Shown one piece after another: positions 50,455 through 60,523 of a stretch of 64,000 nucleotides of DNA; positions within the stretch are counted from its first letter, which is position 1; every line of letters begins with the position of its first letter. Made by a program: the position numbers and the translations under genes. The stretch covers positions 2,232,001-2,296,000 of the forward strand of contig OY781043.1 of the NCBI GenBank assembly GCA_963676165.1. The letters run 5' to 3'. Origin of the DNA: JAQIBY01 sp963676165. GTDB lineage: Bacteria; Bacteroidota; Bacteroidia; Bacteroidales; ML635J-15. The notes under the pieces are model-generated. The model made no database searches, had not been told where the DNA came from, and saw only the letters and a list, made by a program, of their open reading frames with translations.

Positions 50455-51395
50455 TTCGAACTTCTCTCAATTGTATACACTAACTGCATACTCATTGTAA
50501 ACTGTAGAACCGGTCCATGTTCCTGTGCATTAAGTACTTTATCAAAGGCTGCATCGCTGGCTTTTTGATAAAAAAGATTTGTACTACCAGTTGCAGTTAC
50601 TAAGCGTTCATTTCCACGTAAGCGCTGACGTGTATGATCCAAAAAAGATAAATACTTACGATATTGATTGATTGGATATATACAATTAACCGTTTCATTT
50701 AAAGTATTAAACATTGGAACAACTTGCATTCCTAAAGCAGCATAAGATTCTTTCTTTGATTGAATAATTTTGATGCATTCAGCACGCATAGCTTCATAAA
50801 CAACCTGTTTATCAGATACAACTGGTTCAACTTTTATAATATCGTAAATCTCATTTTGGGCAGCTTGCATAATAATAGTTTCTGCCAGCTCCAATTTGCT
50901 AAAACGGATATGCAAATTCTTTTTCACTTCAAATCCTGCAGGCACCTCAACATAATTGGTTGAAAATAATTTTTTTTCTACCTCCATACCAAATATAGGC
51001 GATTGAGAAATAAAATCGATGTAAAAATCGTCGCTTTCAAAACCATCGCCCAAACTTTCTTTGAGCGCATCTATTCGTTGATTGATTTTCAAATGAGTTT
51101 CTTCCAAATCTTCGTCAACCTGAGATAATCCAAGTATCATCACCCAAGCATCCGGAGCCTGATTCATCATTACAGATGCAGAAATACTCATAACGGAATC
51201 CGCTGCACCTGAAGCGTAAGGCTGTACATAATAAGCATTTGAATTACCAAAATCCTGGTATAAACCTTGATCATAAGATTCATAACTTGAGCGCTCAGCT
51301 TTTTGATTGTCATAAAAATTTCCTGCGGCTTGTGAAAATGTCACAACAGACACAGAAAGCATTAAAATAAAGAGAAATATACGTTTCATAATCAT
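50451..51395 (-). CDS. Secreted SIMPL-domain (DUF541) protein
   Basis: A signal peptide (cleavage near FSQA) precedes a region with an Asn/Tyr/Ser-rich start, then the SIMPL fold: SVMSISASVMMNQAPDAWVMILGLSQ, EETHLKINQRIDALKESL, and YDIIKVEPVVSDKQVVYEAMR. SIMPL proteins occur in the periplasm or outer membrane; one mammalian member binds a kinase, but bacterial roles are mostly unknown and often linked to stress. The start may be the first or third codon (MIMKRIF). Monocistronic. Confidence 0.85.
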   Translation of the reverse strand: MIMKRIFLFILMLSVSVVTFSQAAGNFYDNQKAERSSYESYDQGLYQDFGNSNAYYVQPYASGAADSVMSISASVMMNQAPDAWVMILGLSQVDEDLEETHLKINQRIDALKESLGDGFESDDFYIDFISQSPIFGMEVEKKLFSTNYVEVPAGFEVKKNLHIRFSKLELAETIIMQAAQNEIYDIIKVEPVVSDKQVVYEAMRAECIKIIQSKKESYAALGMQVVPMFNTLNETVNCIYPINQYRKYLSFLDHTRQRLRGNERLVTATGSTNLFYQKASDAAFDKVLNAQEHGPVLQFTMSMQLVYTIERSSN

Positions 51396-51468
51396 AAATT
51401 TTTATTGGCTTTAAGATAGAAAGATTTTTTCAATTAAACCAAATCACTAATTTTAGACAGAATTAGTA

Positions 51469-52383
51469 ATGATAAATATGGCAAAAAAGAAAAAAGTTGC
51501 TTTGGTTCTTTCTAGCGGTGGAGCCAGAGGTTTTGCGCACATTGGTGTAATCAACAGCCTTGAAAAACACGGTTACGAAATCACTTCAATTGCAGGTGCC
51601 AGCATGGGAGCACTCGTTGGTGGATTATATGCAACGGGAAAACTCAGAGTTTTTGAAGAATGGGCTAAAAAGCTTGATCGCAAAGCTGTTTTACGCTTAG
51701 TTGATATCACCATCAGTTCCAACGGACTCGTTAAAGGCGAAAAAATTATCAATGAGTTGGAAAATCTAATCCCGGAACAAAATATTGAGGATTTGAAGAT
51801 TCCATTTTGTGCTGTCACTACAGACATACTCAATGAAAAGGAAGTGATTTTCAAAAGCGGCAATCTTTACAATGCCATCAGAGCATCCATTGCAATTCCT
51901 ACGGTTTTTAAACCCCAAAAAGCTGGAGATGTACAACTCATCGATGGTGGAGTTGTTAATCCTATTCCAATTAATCGAATTGCCAGACATAAAAAAGATG
52001 TTCTCTTTGTTTCAAATGTGAACGGAAGAAAATCTGTGGAAACTCCTGTAGAAACCTATGAATATTACTTGAAAAACAAAGAAAAACAAGCGACAAAAGA
52101 AAGCAAAGAGGAAGAACAACTCATTGAGAAAATAAAACATCGTCTTTCCAAGCTCATTCCTTCAAATAATGAGGATAGAATAGGATATTTTAACCTTATC
52201 AATAAATCCACAAGTTTAATGCTTCAAATTATCAGCGAACATAGTTTAAAAGAAATGCCACCTGATTTACTTTTCAACATTCCACGAGAGCAATTTGGGA
52301 CTTTTGATTTCGACAAAGCATCTGATATTATTGCGTTTGGAGAGTCCTTTACGGATAAAGCATTAAAAAATTACAACAAATAA
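51469..52383 (+). CDS. Patatin-like phospholipase
   Basis: This serine lipid hydrolase (RssA/YlbK-like, 304 aa) has a complete catalytic dyad: oxyanion loop SSGGARG (15-21), nucleophile Ser45 in GASMG, and Asp159 in LIDGGVVNP. It lacks an export signal, so it acts in the cytosol or at the inner face of the membrane. A Lys/Glu-rich insertion (KNKEKQATKESKEEEQ, about 200-215) is a lineage feature. Either ATG at 51469 or 51478 could be the start. The stop abuts the start of the DUF4838 gene. Confidence 0.92.
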   Translation: MINMAKKKKVALVLSSGGARGFAHIGVINSLEKHGYEITSIAGASMGALVGGLYATGKLRVFEEWAKKLDRKAVLRLVDITISSNGLVKGEKIINELENLIPEQNIEDLKIPFCAVTTDILNEKEVIFKSGNLYNAIRASIAIPTVFKPQKAGDVQLIDGGVVNPIPINRIARHKKDVLFVSNVNGRKSVETPVETYEYYLKNKEKQATKESKEEEQLIEKIKHRLSKLIPSNNEDRIGYFNLINKSTSLMLQIISEHSLKEMPPDLLFNIPREQFGTFDFDKASDIIAFGESFTDKALKNYNK

Positions 52384-54624
52384 ATGATAAAAAGAAACAT
52401 GAAAAACAGCTTACTTGTCGTTTTATTGAGTCTCATACTTTGGGGATGCAAACAAGAAATACGACTTGTCACAAACAGTCAATCTGATTATACTATTATT
52501 TTGCCAAAAGATGCATCAAAAGAAGAAATCAGAGCAGCAGAGTTTTTAAACTATCACCTACAAAAAATCAGTGATTGTGAACTACAAATCGTTCAAAACG
52601 ACAAATTACCAGATAGAAATTTCATTCAAATCAGGAAATCAGATAAAATCACAAGTGCTGATGGGTTCAAAATGAGTACAAAAGATAAAAACATCATTAT
52701 TGAAGGTGGTAATGGCAGAGGATGCATCTATGCAGTAAGCGAATTGCTCGAATCGTATCTCGGGGTAAAATATTATAGTCCTGATTATGTTGTCATACCA
52801 AAAAGCAGCAGCATTAACCTACCAGAAATAAATACAGAAGATAGCTCTCCCAACACATACAGAAATATCAATGGAGCTTTTGCTCAGGATCAAAACTACA
52901 AAGACTTTCACAGACTTCATACCATAGAAGACATGTTCACCAAAGAATATTATGTTCACACTTTTCACAAGTTATTACCTTGGCAAGAATATTTCGAGAC
53001 TCATCCTGAATATTATGCCCTGATAAACAATCAACGAAACAAAGACCAACTATGCCTTTCAAACCCAGAGGTGTTAGAAATTGTAAAACATGAATTAGAA
53101 CAAGAGATGAAGCTTCATCCTGAAATTAATTATTGGTCTGTTAGTCAGGATGATAACTTCTCATATTGTCATTGTGAAAAATGTAAAAAAATCATTCAAG
53201 AAGAAGGTAGTCCCTCCGGTCCTATCATACGGTTTGTCAACGAAGTAGCAAAAGCATTTCCTGATAAAACGATATCAACACTTGCCTATCAATACAGTCG
53301 GAAAGCCCCAAAGCAGACTAAACCATTAGATAATGTTCAAGTCATGCTATGTACAATAGAACTGAATCGAAGTGAAGCAATTGCTACAGATGAACGTAGC
53401 CAGTCATTTTTAAAAGACATTGAAGACTGGGGAAAAATTTGTAACCATATCTATGTTTGGGATTATACTGTTGATTTTGCTCACTCTTACTGTCCTTTTC
53501 CAAACCTACATGTCCTTCAACCCAACATTCAATTGTTTGTTAAAAACAATGTAGATGAGCATTTTCAACAAAGCAATACAGCTACAGGGTATGAATTCTC
53601 TGAACTTAAATCGTATTTAATAGCCAAACTCCTTTGGAACCCTGACATAGACACTGAAGAAGTTATCCGTGAATTTACAGATGCCTACTATGGAGACGCA
53701 GGTAAGTTTATAAGAGAGTACTTAAAAGAACTGGAAACAGAAATCACATCAACAGGTGAATTTCTAGACATTTATGGACCTCCGACTAATTACAAAAACA
53801 CGTTTCTTTCTGCTGATAAGATTGCAAAGTACACGACACTTTTCGACTCTGCAGAAAAAGCAGTTCAAGACAATGAAGTACAATTGCTTCATGTCCAAAC
53901 TGCCCGAATGTCTTTACAATATGCTAAAATGGAAATTGGCAAAAGTGACATGTTTGGATCTAGAGGATGGTACACTGAAAAGAATGGGAAATTTATTCCC
54001 AAAAAAGAAATGGTAGATATGCTGGAAACTTGGATACAGACAGCAAGAAAAGCAGGATGCGAATATATAAACGAATCAGCACTTAGCACAGAAGAATATT
54101 ACGAATCAACCAAACGATTTATTGATGTTCAGGTAGACAACAACCTTGCATTTCGCAAACAGGTTACAGCGACTCCAATGCCAACAACTAAATACAGCGA
54201 TGGAGACCTTAGCTATTTAACCAATGGTGTTCGAGGTGCGAATGATTTTAAAGTGCATTGGTTAGGATGGGAAGCTAAAGATTTTCAACTAATTCTTGAT
54301 TTAGAGGAAAACACTAATGCCCAGAGCATAGAAATCTCAACACTATACGATCCGAAAAGTTGGATATTACACCCTCGATCCATAACTTGCTACATTTCAA
54401 AAGATGGAATACAATATCAAAAACTGAATAAAATAAGCACCGAGGGAGAACAAAAGGATGAAACGGTTAACAAAACCTTTGTTTACAATGTAGAAGATGA
54501 AGCATTTCGGTTTGTGAAATTTGACATTGAAGGAACAAAAAAATTGTTTGACTGGCATCCTTCTGCTGGTGGAGGATCATGGACTTTTGTGGATGAGATC
54601 GTTGTCAAGAAAGCATCTAAATGA
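52384..54624 (+). CDS. DUF4838 lipoprotein with C-terminal discoidin-like domain
   Basis: A lipoprotein signal ends in LILWGC (Cys22 from the first ATG; a second ATG at 52399 is equally good). An alpha-glucuronidase-like N-terminal domain follows (about 35-140; AAEFLNYHLQKISDCELQI, GGNGRGCIYAVSELLES). The DUF4838 domain fills about 190-500 (INYWSVSQDDNFSYCHCEKCKK, TLAYQYSRKAPKQT, VWDYTVDFAHSYCPFPNL). A C-terminal F5/8-type carbohydrate-binding sandwich lies at about 600-746 (KVHWLGWEAKDFQLILDLE). Such proteins are usually polysaccharide-utilisation enzymes or binders at the cell surface; no SusCD pair is near. It starts right after the patatin stop. Confidence 0.88.
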   Translation: MIKRNMKNSLLVVLLSLILWGCKQEIRLVTNSQSDYTIILPKDASKEEIRAAEFLNYHLQKISDCELQIVQNDKLPDRNFIQIRKSDKITSADGFKMSTKDKNIIIEGGNGRGCIYAVSELLESYLGVKYYSPDYVVIPKSSSINLPEINTEDSSPNTYRNINGAFAQDQNYKDFHRLHTIEDMFTKEYYVHTFHKLLPWQEYFETHPEYYALINNQRNKDQLCLSNPEVLEIVKHELEQEMKLHPEINYWSVSQDDNFSYCHCEKCKKIIQEEGSPSGPIIRFVNEVAKAFPDKTISTLAYQYSRKAPKQTKPLDNVQVMLCTIELNRSEAIATDERSQSFLKDIEDWGKICNHIYVWDYTVDFAHSYCPFPNLHVLQPNIQLFVKNNVDEHFQQSNTATGYEFSELKSYLIAKLLWNPDIDTEEVIREFTDAYYGDAGKFIREYLKELETEITSTGEFLDIYGPPTNYKNTFLSADKIAKYTTLFDSAEKAVQDNEVQLLHVQTARMSLQYAKMEIGKSDMFGSRGWYTEKNGKFIPKKEMVDMLETWIQTARKAGCEYINESALSTEEYYESTKRFIDVQVDNNLAFRKQVTATPMPTTKYSDGDLSYLTNGVRGANDFKVHWLGWEAKDFQLILDLEENTNAQSIEISTLYDPKSWILHPRSITCYISKDGIQYQKLNKISTEGEQKDETVNKTFVYNVEDEAFRFVKFDIEGTKKLFDWHPSAGGGSWTFVDEIVVKKASK

Positions 54625-54627
54625 CAA

Positions 54628-57243
54628 CTACCATGGCCAGGTTTTTCCTTTACGTAAAATCAACCCAACTAATATTAAGATCATAAACAGCATATGCATG
54701 GCGGCAAACATGGAATGTCGCATCCTTACATCGAAAATTTGGATGAAGGCAGATTTATCAGATCTCCATGTTCCAGTTTGATAAAACGGATATTTATTGC
54801 ACAGTTTTTTCGCATCAAGACGATAAGATACTGGCTCATCATAATTCTGTAAGAAACGCCAAATCACAGGCAATTCTCGTCTATTTGAAAAATGTGCCTG
54901 CGAATTGACATTATGCGCAAAAACAGACTTTAACTCCCTGACATTGATTATGTCACTTTGTAAGTTTTCTGGCAATGACTGATAAAGGATACTTTTGCTT
55001 TTCTCATCACCGGAAAACTCTGGCAAAATATAATTCAAATAAAGCAGTGAAATGTAATGCGTCTGCTCCGACTGAAAATCAAAATCGGGCTGACTCAATA
55101 CCGACTCTGTCATTAACGATTCAAAAGCCAAGGCTGAAGGCATGAGGCGGGAAATAACAGGAGCTTCACAGCAGTAATCTATGGATGGAAACTTATTCCA
55201 AGGGATCAATGCCCCACTGAAAATCAATTGCGGAATTATAAGCAATGGAATGGCGATGTATGCCCATGTCTTTCCACGCGAAAGCACAGATATGAGTAAT
55301 CCTGCCAAAGCCGACAATAACATCAACAAGAAATAATTAAGTGTCAATGAGGAAAAGAGGTAAGGTAATTTCAGTATTCCCAAAGCAACAATTGAAAAAC
55401 TCAATGCGTGAAATGCAGACATGGCAAATAAACGAAGAATTTTCAGCATAAAATAACGGCTATTACCCCGTTCGACGACAAACTCACGTTTTCGCACAGA
55501 TTGCTCCCGACTAATCTCTGAAACTGAAAATACAAGACCTCCAAATATTGCAACAACTATGCTCATCATAAAGAAAATTGGCAGGTGTAAATTCTCTTCA
55601 GGCAAATAAATATCACCACCAGAAAACCGGCTAACCAGAGCCAATAATAGCGCCATAACTGGAGCATATATTACACTTAATGCAAAAAAAGCTTTCCGTT
55701 GAAATAAGGAATTCAAATCGGCACCTACTGCTTTAAAAAATTTAGCCTTTTTTGCCTTGTATTTGATCGGATTTGCTGAAAAATCAAATTGAAAATTCAG
55801 TTTAAAATTTTGTCTCCAGAATTCAGGAGGATAACTTCGCTCAACCGTCCCGTCTTTAGATATCGCTACACGCTTAACAATAGACTCGGCCGAAGATAAT
55901 TCAGTGCGCTCATCCACAAAAAGTCCAGCACCAGCAGACTGCCTTCCTGAAACCATAGACACATAGGCAAAGAATTCGTCTGGTGCACCATAAAAAACAG
56001 GAGTACCTCCCTCATCCAAATAAAGCAAATTATCAAACTGCCTCAAAAGCCTCATCTCTGGTTGATGCAGCGTACAACAAATGAGTTTCCCCTGATCAGC
56101 AAAACCACGAAGTTGAGTCATTAAATTTTCTGCATCCTGAGAAGATAAGCCACTTGTCGGTTCATCACAAAGCAAAACATCAGGATTGCTCATTAAAGCA
56201 CAAGCTAAAGCAACACGTTTTCTCTCTCCTCCAGACAAATTGGAATCATTCACATCTGCTGGCTTCACATGCGTATATTGCAATAAATCAAAGGACTGCA
56301 ATAAATTCGCAACCGTAAACTCAGAATTTGAATTGTATTTTGACTGAATTTGGTGCAATTGGTGAAACAAAGTGATTTCAGGTAGAATATTATCTTCCTG
56401 TGGGACAAACCCAAATGACAAATTCGGGTGATTGGATGTAACATTACCCTTTCCAAACCGGAAAACTCCTGCTAAACTTTTCAGCAAACTTGACTTTCCG
56501 GAACCACTCCCTCCAAGCACTGCAAGCATTCCCTGACCTCTAACTGCCAAGCTTAATCCTTGAAACAAAGCCTCTCTCCCCTTATACTTCAAATGCAAAC
56601 CCTCGATTCCTAATTCAAGCAATCTGATTTCAATACCTGCAAGTTCCAATAAGTCTAAATATTGATATGACCTTCCATCCTTAAACTTCAAAATGGCTGA
56701 GTATGCAAATGGTTGAATCTGATTGCTGTCAAAACAATGGGCATTTTGAAGTATGGAAACATCTTTCAGATAATAAAATACTGCAGAAACACTCAGTGCA
56801 AGCACTTCAATCTCATTGTGTTTCGTTTTCAAGCAAAAATTCCGAATTTTAGACTTATCCTCATCAGGCAAATCCATCATCTCTGCAATCAAGTCTGTAA
56901 ACTCCTGAGCTTGAAGCGTATCACCATGCATTTCTGAAATAAACTCATAGAGTCGTATTAACAAAAGCTGTTTCTCTCGTTGATTCAACTCCTCATGCAT
57001 TTCTTGAGTTAAACGCATGATACGAACAGCATTTGAAGCAATTCGCTTAAAATTTAACTTTTGATTGAAATGATGAATATCCGAATTAAATTGTTGAATT
57101 AGAATTGAAAATTGAGCATCATCAACGACAGGTTTTATAAAACGTTCCAAATAGCCTTTCGCATCAGTACCAATCCGATCTGTATCTACAGAAGAGACAA
57201 TTGCGAAAACTCGAATTAGTTTTTGATAAAAACAAACCTGCAT
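54628..57243 (-). CDS. ABCG-like ABC transporter with N-terminal TerB-like domain
   Basis: The 871-aa protein fuses ATPase and permease in ABCG order. Residues 1 to about 150 are all-helical and TerB-like (ERFIKPVVDDAQFSILIQQF, REKQLLLIRLYEFISEMHG). The ATPase (about 200-430) has Walker A GGSGSGKSS, the Q loop GFVPQEDNILPEI, signature NLSGGERKRVALA and Walker B VLLCDEPTSGLS. A linker with SYPPEFWRQNF leads to six membrane helices (about 540-720 plus one at the end), with a soluble domain of ~120 residues before the last helix. The substrate is unknown; related Bacteroidota proteins are uncharacterised. A -7 element is close to the start. Confidence 0.85.
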   Translation of the reverse strand: MQVCFYQKLIRVFAIVSSVDTDRIGTDAKGYLERFIKPVVDDAQFSILIQQFNSDIHHFNQKLNFKRIASNAVRIMRLTQEMHEELNQREKQLLLIRLYEFISEMHGDTLQAQEFTDLIAEMMDLPDEDKSKIRNFCLKTKHNEIEVLALSVSAVFYYLKDVSILQNAHCFDSNQIQPFAYSAILKFKDGRSYQYLDLLELAGIEIRLLELGIEGLHLKYKGREALFQGLSLAVRGQGMLAVLGGSGSGKSSLLKSLAGVFRFGKGNVTSNHPNLSFGFVPQEDNILPEITLFHQLHQIQSKYNSNSEFTVANLLQSFDLLQYTHVKPADVNDSNLSGGERKRVALACALMSNPDVLLCDEPTSGLSSQDAENLMTQLRGFADQGKLICCTLHQPEMRLLRQFDNLLYLDEGGTPVFYGAPDEFFAYVSMVSGRQSAGAGLFVDERTELSSAESIVKRVAISKDGTVERSYPPEFWRQNFKLNFQFDFSANPIKYKAKKAKFFKAVGADLNSLFQRKAFFALSVIYAPVMALLLALVSRFSGGDIYLPEENLHLPIFFMMSIVVAIFGGLVFSVSEISREQSVRKREFVVERGNSRYFMLKILRLFAMSAFHALSFSIVALGILKLPYLFSSLTLNYFLLMLLSALAGLLISVLSRGKTWAYIAIPLLIIPQLIFSGALIPWNKFPSIDYCCEAPVISRLMPSALAFESLMTESVLSQPDFDFQSEQTHYISLLYLNYILPEFSGDEKSKSILYQSLPENLQSDIINVRELKSVFAHNVNSQAHFSNRRELPVIWRFLQNYDEPVSYRLDAKKLCNKYPFYQTGTWRSDKSAFIQIFDVRMRHSMFAAMHMLFMILILVGLILRKGKTWPW

Positions 57244-57251
57244 ATCATATA

Positions 57252-57259
57252 CAAAATTA
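57252..57259 (-). promoter_or_regulatory. -7 element TAATTTTG of the ABC gene, near-leaderless
   Basis: Perfect TAnnTTTG on the minus strand, ending 8 bp before the ATG at 57243. Confidence 0.5.
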
Positions 57260-57295
57260 GCATAATTTATAAATTCCCAAAGTATTTTCTTAAAA

Positions 57296-57328
57296 TTTGA
57301 TTGATTTGGTTGAGATATACTAATTTTG
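57296..57328 (+). promoter_or_regulatory. Promoter of the SDR gene
   Basis: TTTG at 57296-57299, 21 bases, TAATTTTG at 57321-57328: a good Bacteroidota promoter, with the ATG 22 bp downstream. Confidence 0.65.
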
Positions 57329-57350
57329 TCATAACTAATTGAGTTATATC

Positions 57351-58151
57351 ATGGAGAAAAAAGTTGTTATCATAACCGGCGCATCTTCCGGAATTGGGAA
57401 GGCCCTAGCTGAAGAATATATTCAGCACGGTTTTAATGTTGTGATGGCAGCCCGCAACGCTGAAAAGCTTAGCGAACTGGAAAAAGCACTCAATGAAAAA
57501 GGAGAAGCACTTGCAGTCACGACAGATGTCACAAATGAAGCTGACTGCGAAAATTTGGTAAAAAAAGCAATTGAGCGCTTCAACCGAATTGATATTCTGA
57601 TCAACAATGCAGGAATTTCAATGCGAGCTACCTTTCTAAATATGCATTTAGATGTCATGCGAAAGTTGATGGACGTCAATTTTTGGGGGACAGTCTATTG
57701 TACAAAATATGCATTGCCACATCTTCTAAAGACACATGGCTCTGTTGTTGGAATCTCTTCCGTTGCCGGAATGCATTCACTACCTGCACGAAGTGGTTAT
57801 TCAGCTTCAAAATATGCGATGCAAGGTTTTTTGGACACAATAAGAATTGAGCACAGACATCAATTGCATGTGCTGATTTTTGCTCCTGGATTTACTGCTT
57901 CCAATGTAAGAATAGCAGCTTTAACTGCAGATGGCTCACCTCAAGGACAAACTCCCAGAAAAGAAGAAAAAATGATGTCTGCAGAACAAGTAGCTAGAAG
58001 AATACGCCTTGCTATCAAGAGGAAACGTCGTTTTATCACCATCACACTTGCAGGACATGTAACCAATCTTGTTAAAAAATTCTGGCCTGCACTTTTGGAT
58101 TGGAGTTTCTACAAAGCAATGAGCAAGGAACCAGATTCACCCCTGAAATAA
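57351..58151 (+). CDS. Short-chain dehydrogenase/reductase
   Basis: The ATG at 57351 is chosen because a TTG four codons upstream adds nothing to the conserved start. The 266-aa Rossmann enzyme has the cofactor motif GASSGIG (9-15), NNAG, the catalytic Ser in VGISSVAG and the YxxxK pair in YSASKYA. The C-terminal half includes a basic region (RRIRLAIKRKRRF) and hydrophobic helices, so it may touch the membrane. It resembles DltE/YqjQ-type SDRs. Substrate unknown. Convergent with pbpC. Confidence 0.92.
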   Translation: MEKKVVIITGASSGIGKALAEEYIQHGFNVVMAARNAEKLSELEKALNEKGEALAVTTDVTNEADCENLVKKAIERFNRIDILINNAGISMRATFLNMHLDVMRKLMDVNFWGTVYCTKYALPHLLKTHGSVVGISSVAGMHSLPARSGYSASKYAMQGFLDTIRIEHRHQLHVLIFAPGFTASNVRIAALTADGSPQGQTPRKEEKMMSAEQVARRIRLAIKRKRRFITITLAGHVTNLVKKFWPALLDWSFYKAMSKEPDSPLK

Positions 58152-58162
58152 TCTGAACATAA

Positions 58163-60523
58163 TTAATTTCGACGATCAAGAATCTCAAATCGATGAACAA
58201 TTTTGTTTCCATCCTGATCAACTATACTTAAAAAGTGCTTTCCTGTTTCTGGGGAAAAAGCTAGCTGATGATGTGATTTAGTTGTCGCTACAAACTCATC
58301 ATCAACATGCCAATAAAGCATAGCTTCAGGATCTTGATGTGCCGCTTCAAAAACAAGCGCCTGACGTTTTCCATTCAAATCGACGGGAAGATAAATGCGC
58401 ATCTGATCATCAGGGTACAAAATTTCCATTGCATTTCCCGAGCCACCGGAACATTCAGGATGCATAGGAGGAGCACCTTGATACCAAGGGTTTTTCTGTC
58501 GATAATACCACTCCATTGCAGGAGGTAATACAAAGGCATTTTCATGCTGCATTTTCTCTTCTGGATAACAGGAAAGATTGACACGATACTCACCAGTCTC
58601 ATCCAAATGAACTCGCTGATGATATGGACACTGTGGGGAATAATATGCAGAAGCAGGAATCCATGTAGTATCTGCATCATCACAAAACGCAGATGCCAAG
58701 TATCCAGACTTTTCGCACACAGGCATTTGAATCATATCATCCCAAGGGCAATCAAACCATTTTGTCAATGCTGGTAAACGGTTAAACAAATCAAACATTA
58801 TGGGAGCTGCAGTTTTTAAACCGATCAATCCCGGACGACCATCTCCCTCAGCATTTCCAACCCAAACTGCTATGGTGTAATCTGGTGTTACTCCGATAGC
58901 CCATGCATCACGAAATCCATAAGATGTACCTGTTTTCCATGCAATGGGTTGAGATGAGGAGAAGTATTCCCAGTTCCCTAATTCTGAAGGTCTCTGAAGT
59001 TCCTTCATGGCTTCAAATGCAAACCAAATACCAGCTGCAGTAAGCCTTGCCTCAGACATTGGAACAGTTTGCTTCACTGAATCATGAATTAAAAATTGCA
59101 AATCATGAAAATCACTGGAATAATACATTGCGTTACTTTCTGTGTAATGAGACAAACGTCGTCCCATTGAAGCATATGCAGCGCAAAGCTCATCCAATCT
59201 TGCCTCTGCCCCACCGAGTATCAAAGACAAGCCATAATGATTTGCGTGTTGATTTATGCTTTGAATACCCATTTGATGCAGATCATCTAAAAAGACTGGG
59301 ACTCCATGCACTTGAAGCATATTTACAGAAGGCACATTTAAGGAGCGGACAATGACTTGAGATGCAGGGACTGCACCATCATAACCGAGATTAAAATTTT
59401 GAGGACTAAAATTCCCAAAGCGACTTGGAACATCTTTCACCAAGGTATTGGGGAGCAATTCTGCTTTACTCAACATGTGCGCATAAAGGAAAGGCTTAAG
59501 AATACTACCCGTACTTCGCTTGGCTGTAGCAACATCAACAAAAGCATCTTGCCCTTCATCGGAAAAAAGCCCAGTGTTCCCCACATAAGCTTTCACAGCA
59601 CCAGTACGTGTATCTGCAATAATACAAGCTGCATTATGAATACCATTCTTCCGAAGTGTTTTGGCATGTTGCTCTAAAATTTCAGTTGCCATTTTCTGTG
59701 TCTCTACCTCCACATGTGTTTCAAAAAGGCTTTGTCTCGGATGTTCTTGACGCAAGCGCATTAACAAGTGTGTTGCCTCATGGGGAAAAGCTCGCAATAC
59801 ATCAGGAATTTCCTCTTCAATTGCTAACTCATACTCCCAATCATTTAACAATTGATCATCGTACAAACGTTTTAACAAACGATCGCGCTTTGCCTTTAGC
59901 ATAATGCGATTTTTATTCAAATGGATAGAGGATGGCGCATTAGGCAGCACAGCCAACAAAGCAGATTCAGCCCAAGTTAAATCCTCAGGTTCTCGTCCGA
60001 AATAACGTTGAGAAGCAGCTTGCAAACCTACAACATTTCCACCATAAGGGGCATTTGCCGCATACAATCGCAAAATATCTTCTTTTGATTTTTGGACTTC
60101 AAGTTTCTGAGCCAAAAACATTTCGGTTATTTTTCTCGACATGTTACGATCACCAGCCGGGCGGGTTATTCGAATAAGCTGCATACTAATGGTTGAACCT
60201 CCACTCACTACAGATTTAGCTTGGACATTTTGTATAGATGCTCGAATCATGGACACCCAATCAACTCCACGGTGCTGATAAAACCGTTTATCTTCAAAAT
60301 GCAAGAGACAAGTTTTGTATTTTTCAGGAATCGCAAAAGTATCGCTCATAGGTAAGCGCCATTGACCGTCCGTTGCAACAAGTGCATCGATTAATTTCCC
60401 ATTGGAATCATACACAACTGCAGATTTTGGAGTATTGACAAATTTGATCGGTGTCATCACCCACCAAACGAAGGGAATCAAGCCCAACAATATCAATATC
60501 CCAATAATCTGCTTTTTTCTCAT
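58163..60523 (-). CDS. pbpC: Penicillin-binding protein 1C
   Basis: This 786-aa bifunctional peptidoglycan synthase has an N-terminal membrane anchor (6-24) and a GT51 transglycosylase with catalytic Glu77 in LHFEDKRFYQHRGVDW, then GGSTISMQL and RKITEMFLAQKLE. The transpeptidase domain has SxxK in STGSILKP (about 338), SLN in VRSLNVPS and KTGTS (about 527). The last ~100 residues form the C-terminal domain typical of PBP1C. E. coli pbpC neighbours an alpha-2-macroglobulin gene; here its start overlaps the stop of a transglutaminase gene (TAATG). Confidence 0.95.
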   Translation of the reverse strand: MRKKQIIGILILLGLIPFVWWVMTPIKFVNTPKSAVVYDSNGKLIDALVATDGQWRLPMSDTFAIPEKYKTCLLHFEDKRFYQHRGVDWVSMIRASIQNVQAKSVVSGGSTISMQLIRITRPAGDRNMSRKITEMFLAQKLEVQKSKEDILRLYAANAPYGGNVVGLQAASQRYFGREPEDLTWAESALLAVLPNAPSSIHLNKNRIMLKAKRDRLLKRLYDDQLLNDWEYELAIEEEIPDVLRAFPHEATHLLMRLRQEHPRQSLFETHVEVETQKMATEILEQHAKTLRKNGIHNAACIIADTRTGAVKAYVGNTGLFSDEGQDAFVDVATAKRSTGSILKPFLYAHMLSKAELLPNTLVKDVPSRFGNFSPQNFNLGYDGAVPASQVIVRSLNVPSVNMLQVHGVPVFLDDLHQMGIQSINQHANHYGLSLILGGAEARLDELCAAYASMGRRLSHYTESNAMYYSSDFHDLQFLIHDSVKQTVPMSEARLTAAGIWFAFEAMKELQRPSELGNWEYFSSSQPIAWKTGTSYGFRDAWAIGVTPDYTIAVWVGNAEGDGRPGLIGLKTAAPIMFDLFNRLPALTKWFDCPWDDMIQMPVCEKSGYLASAFCDDADTTWIPASAYYSPQCPYHQRVHLDETGEYRVNLSCYPEEKMQHENAFVLPPAMEWYYRQKNPWYQGAPPMHPECSGGSGNAMEILYPDDQMRIYLPVDLNGKRQALVFEAAHQDPEAMLYWHVDDEFVATTKSHHQLAFSPETGKHFLSIVDQDGNKIVHRFEILDRRN

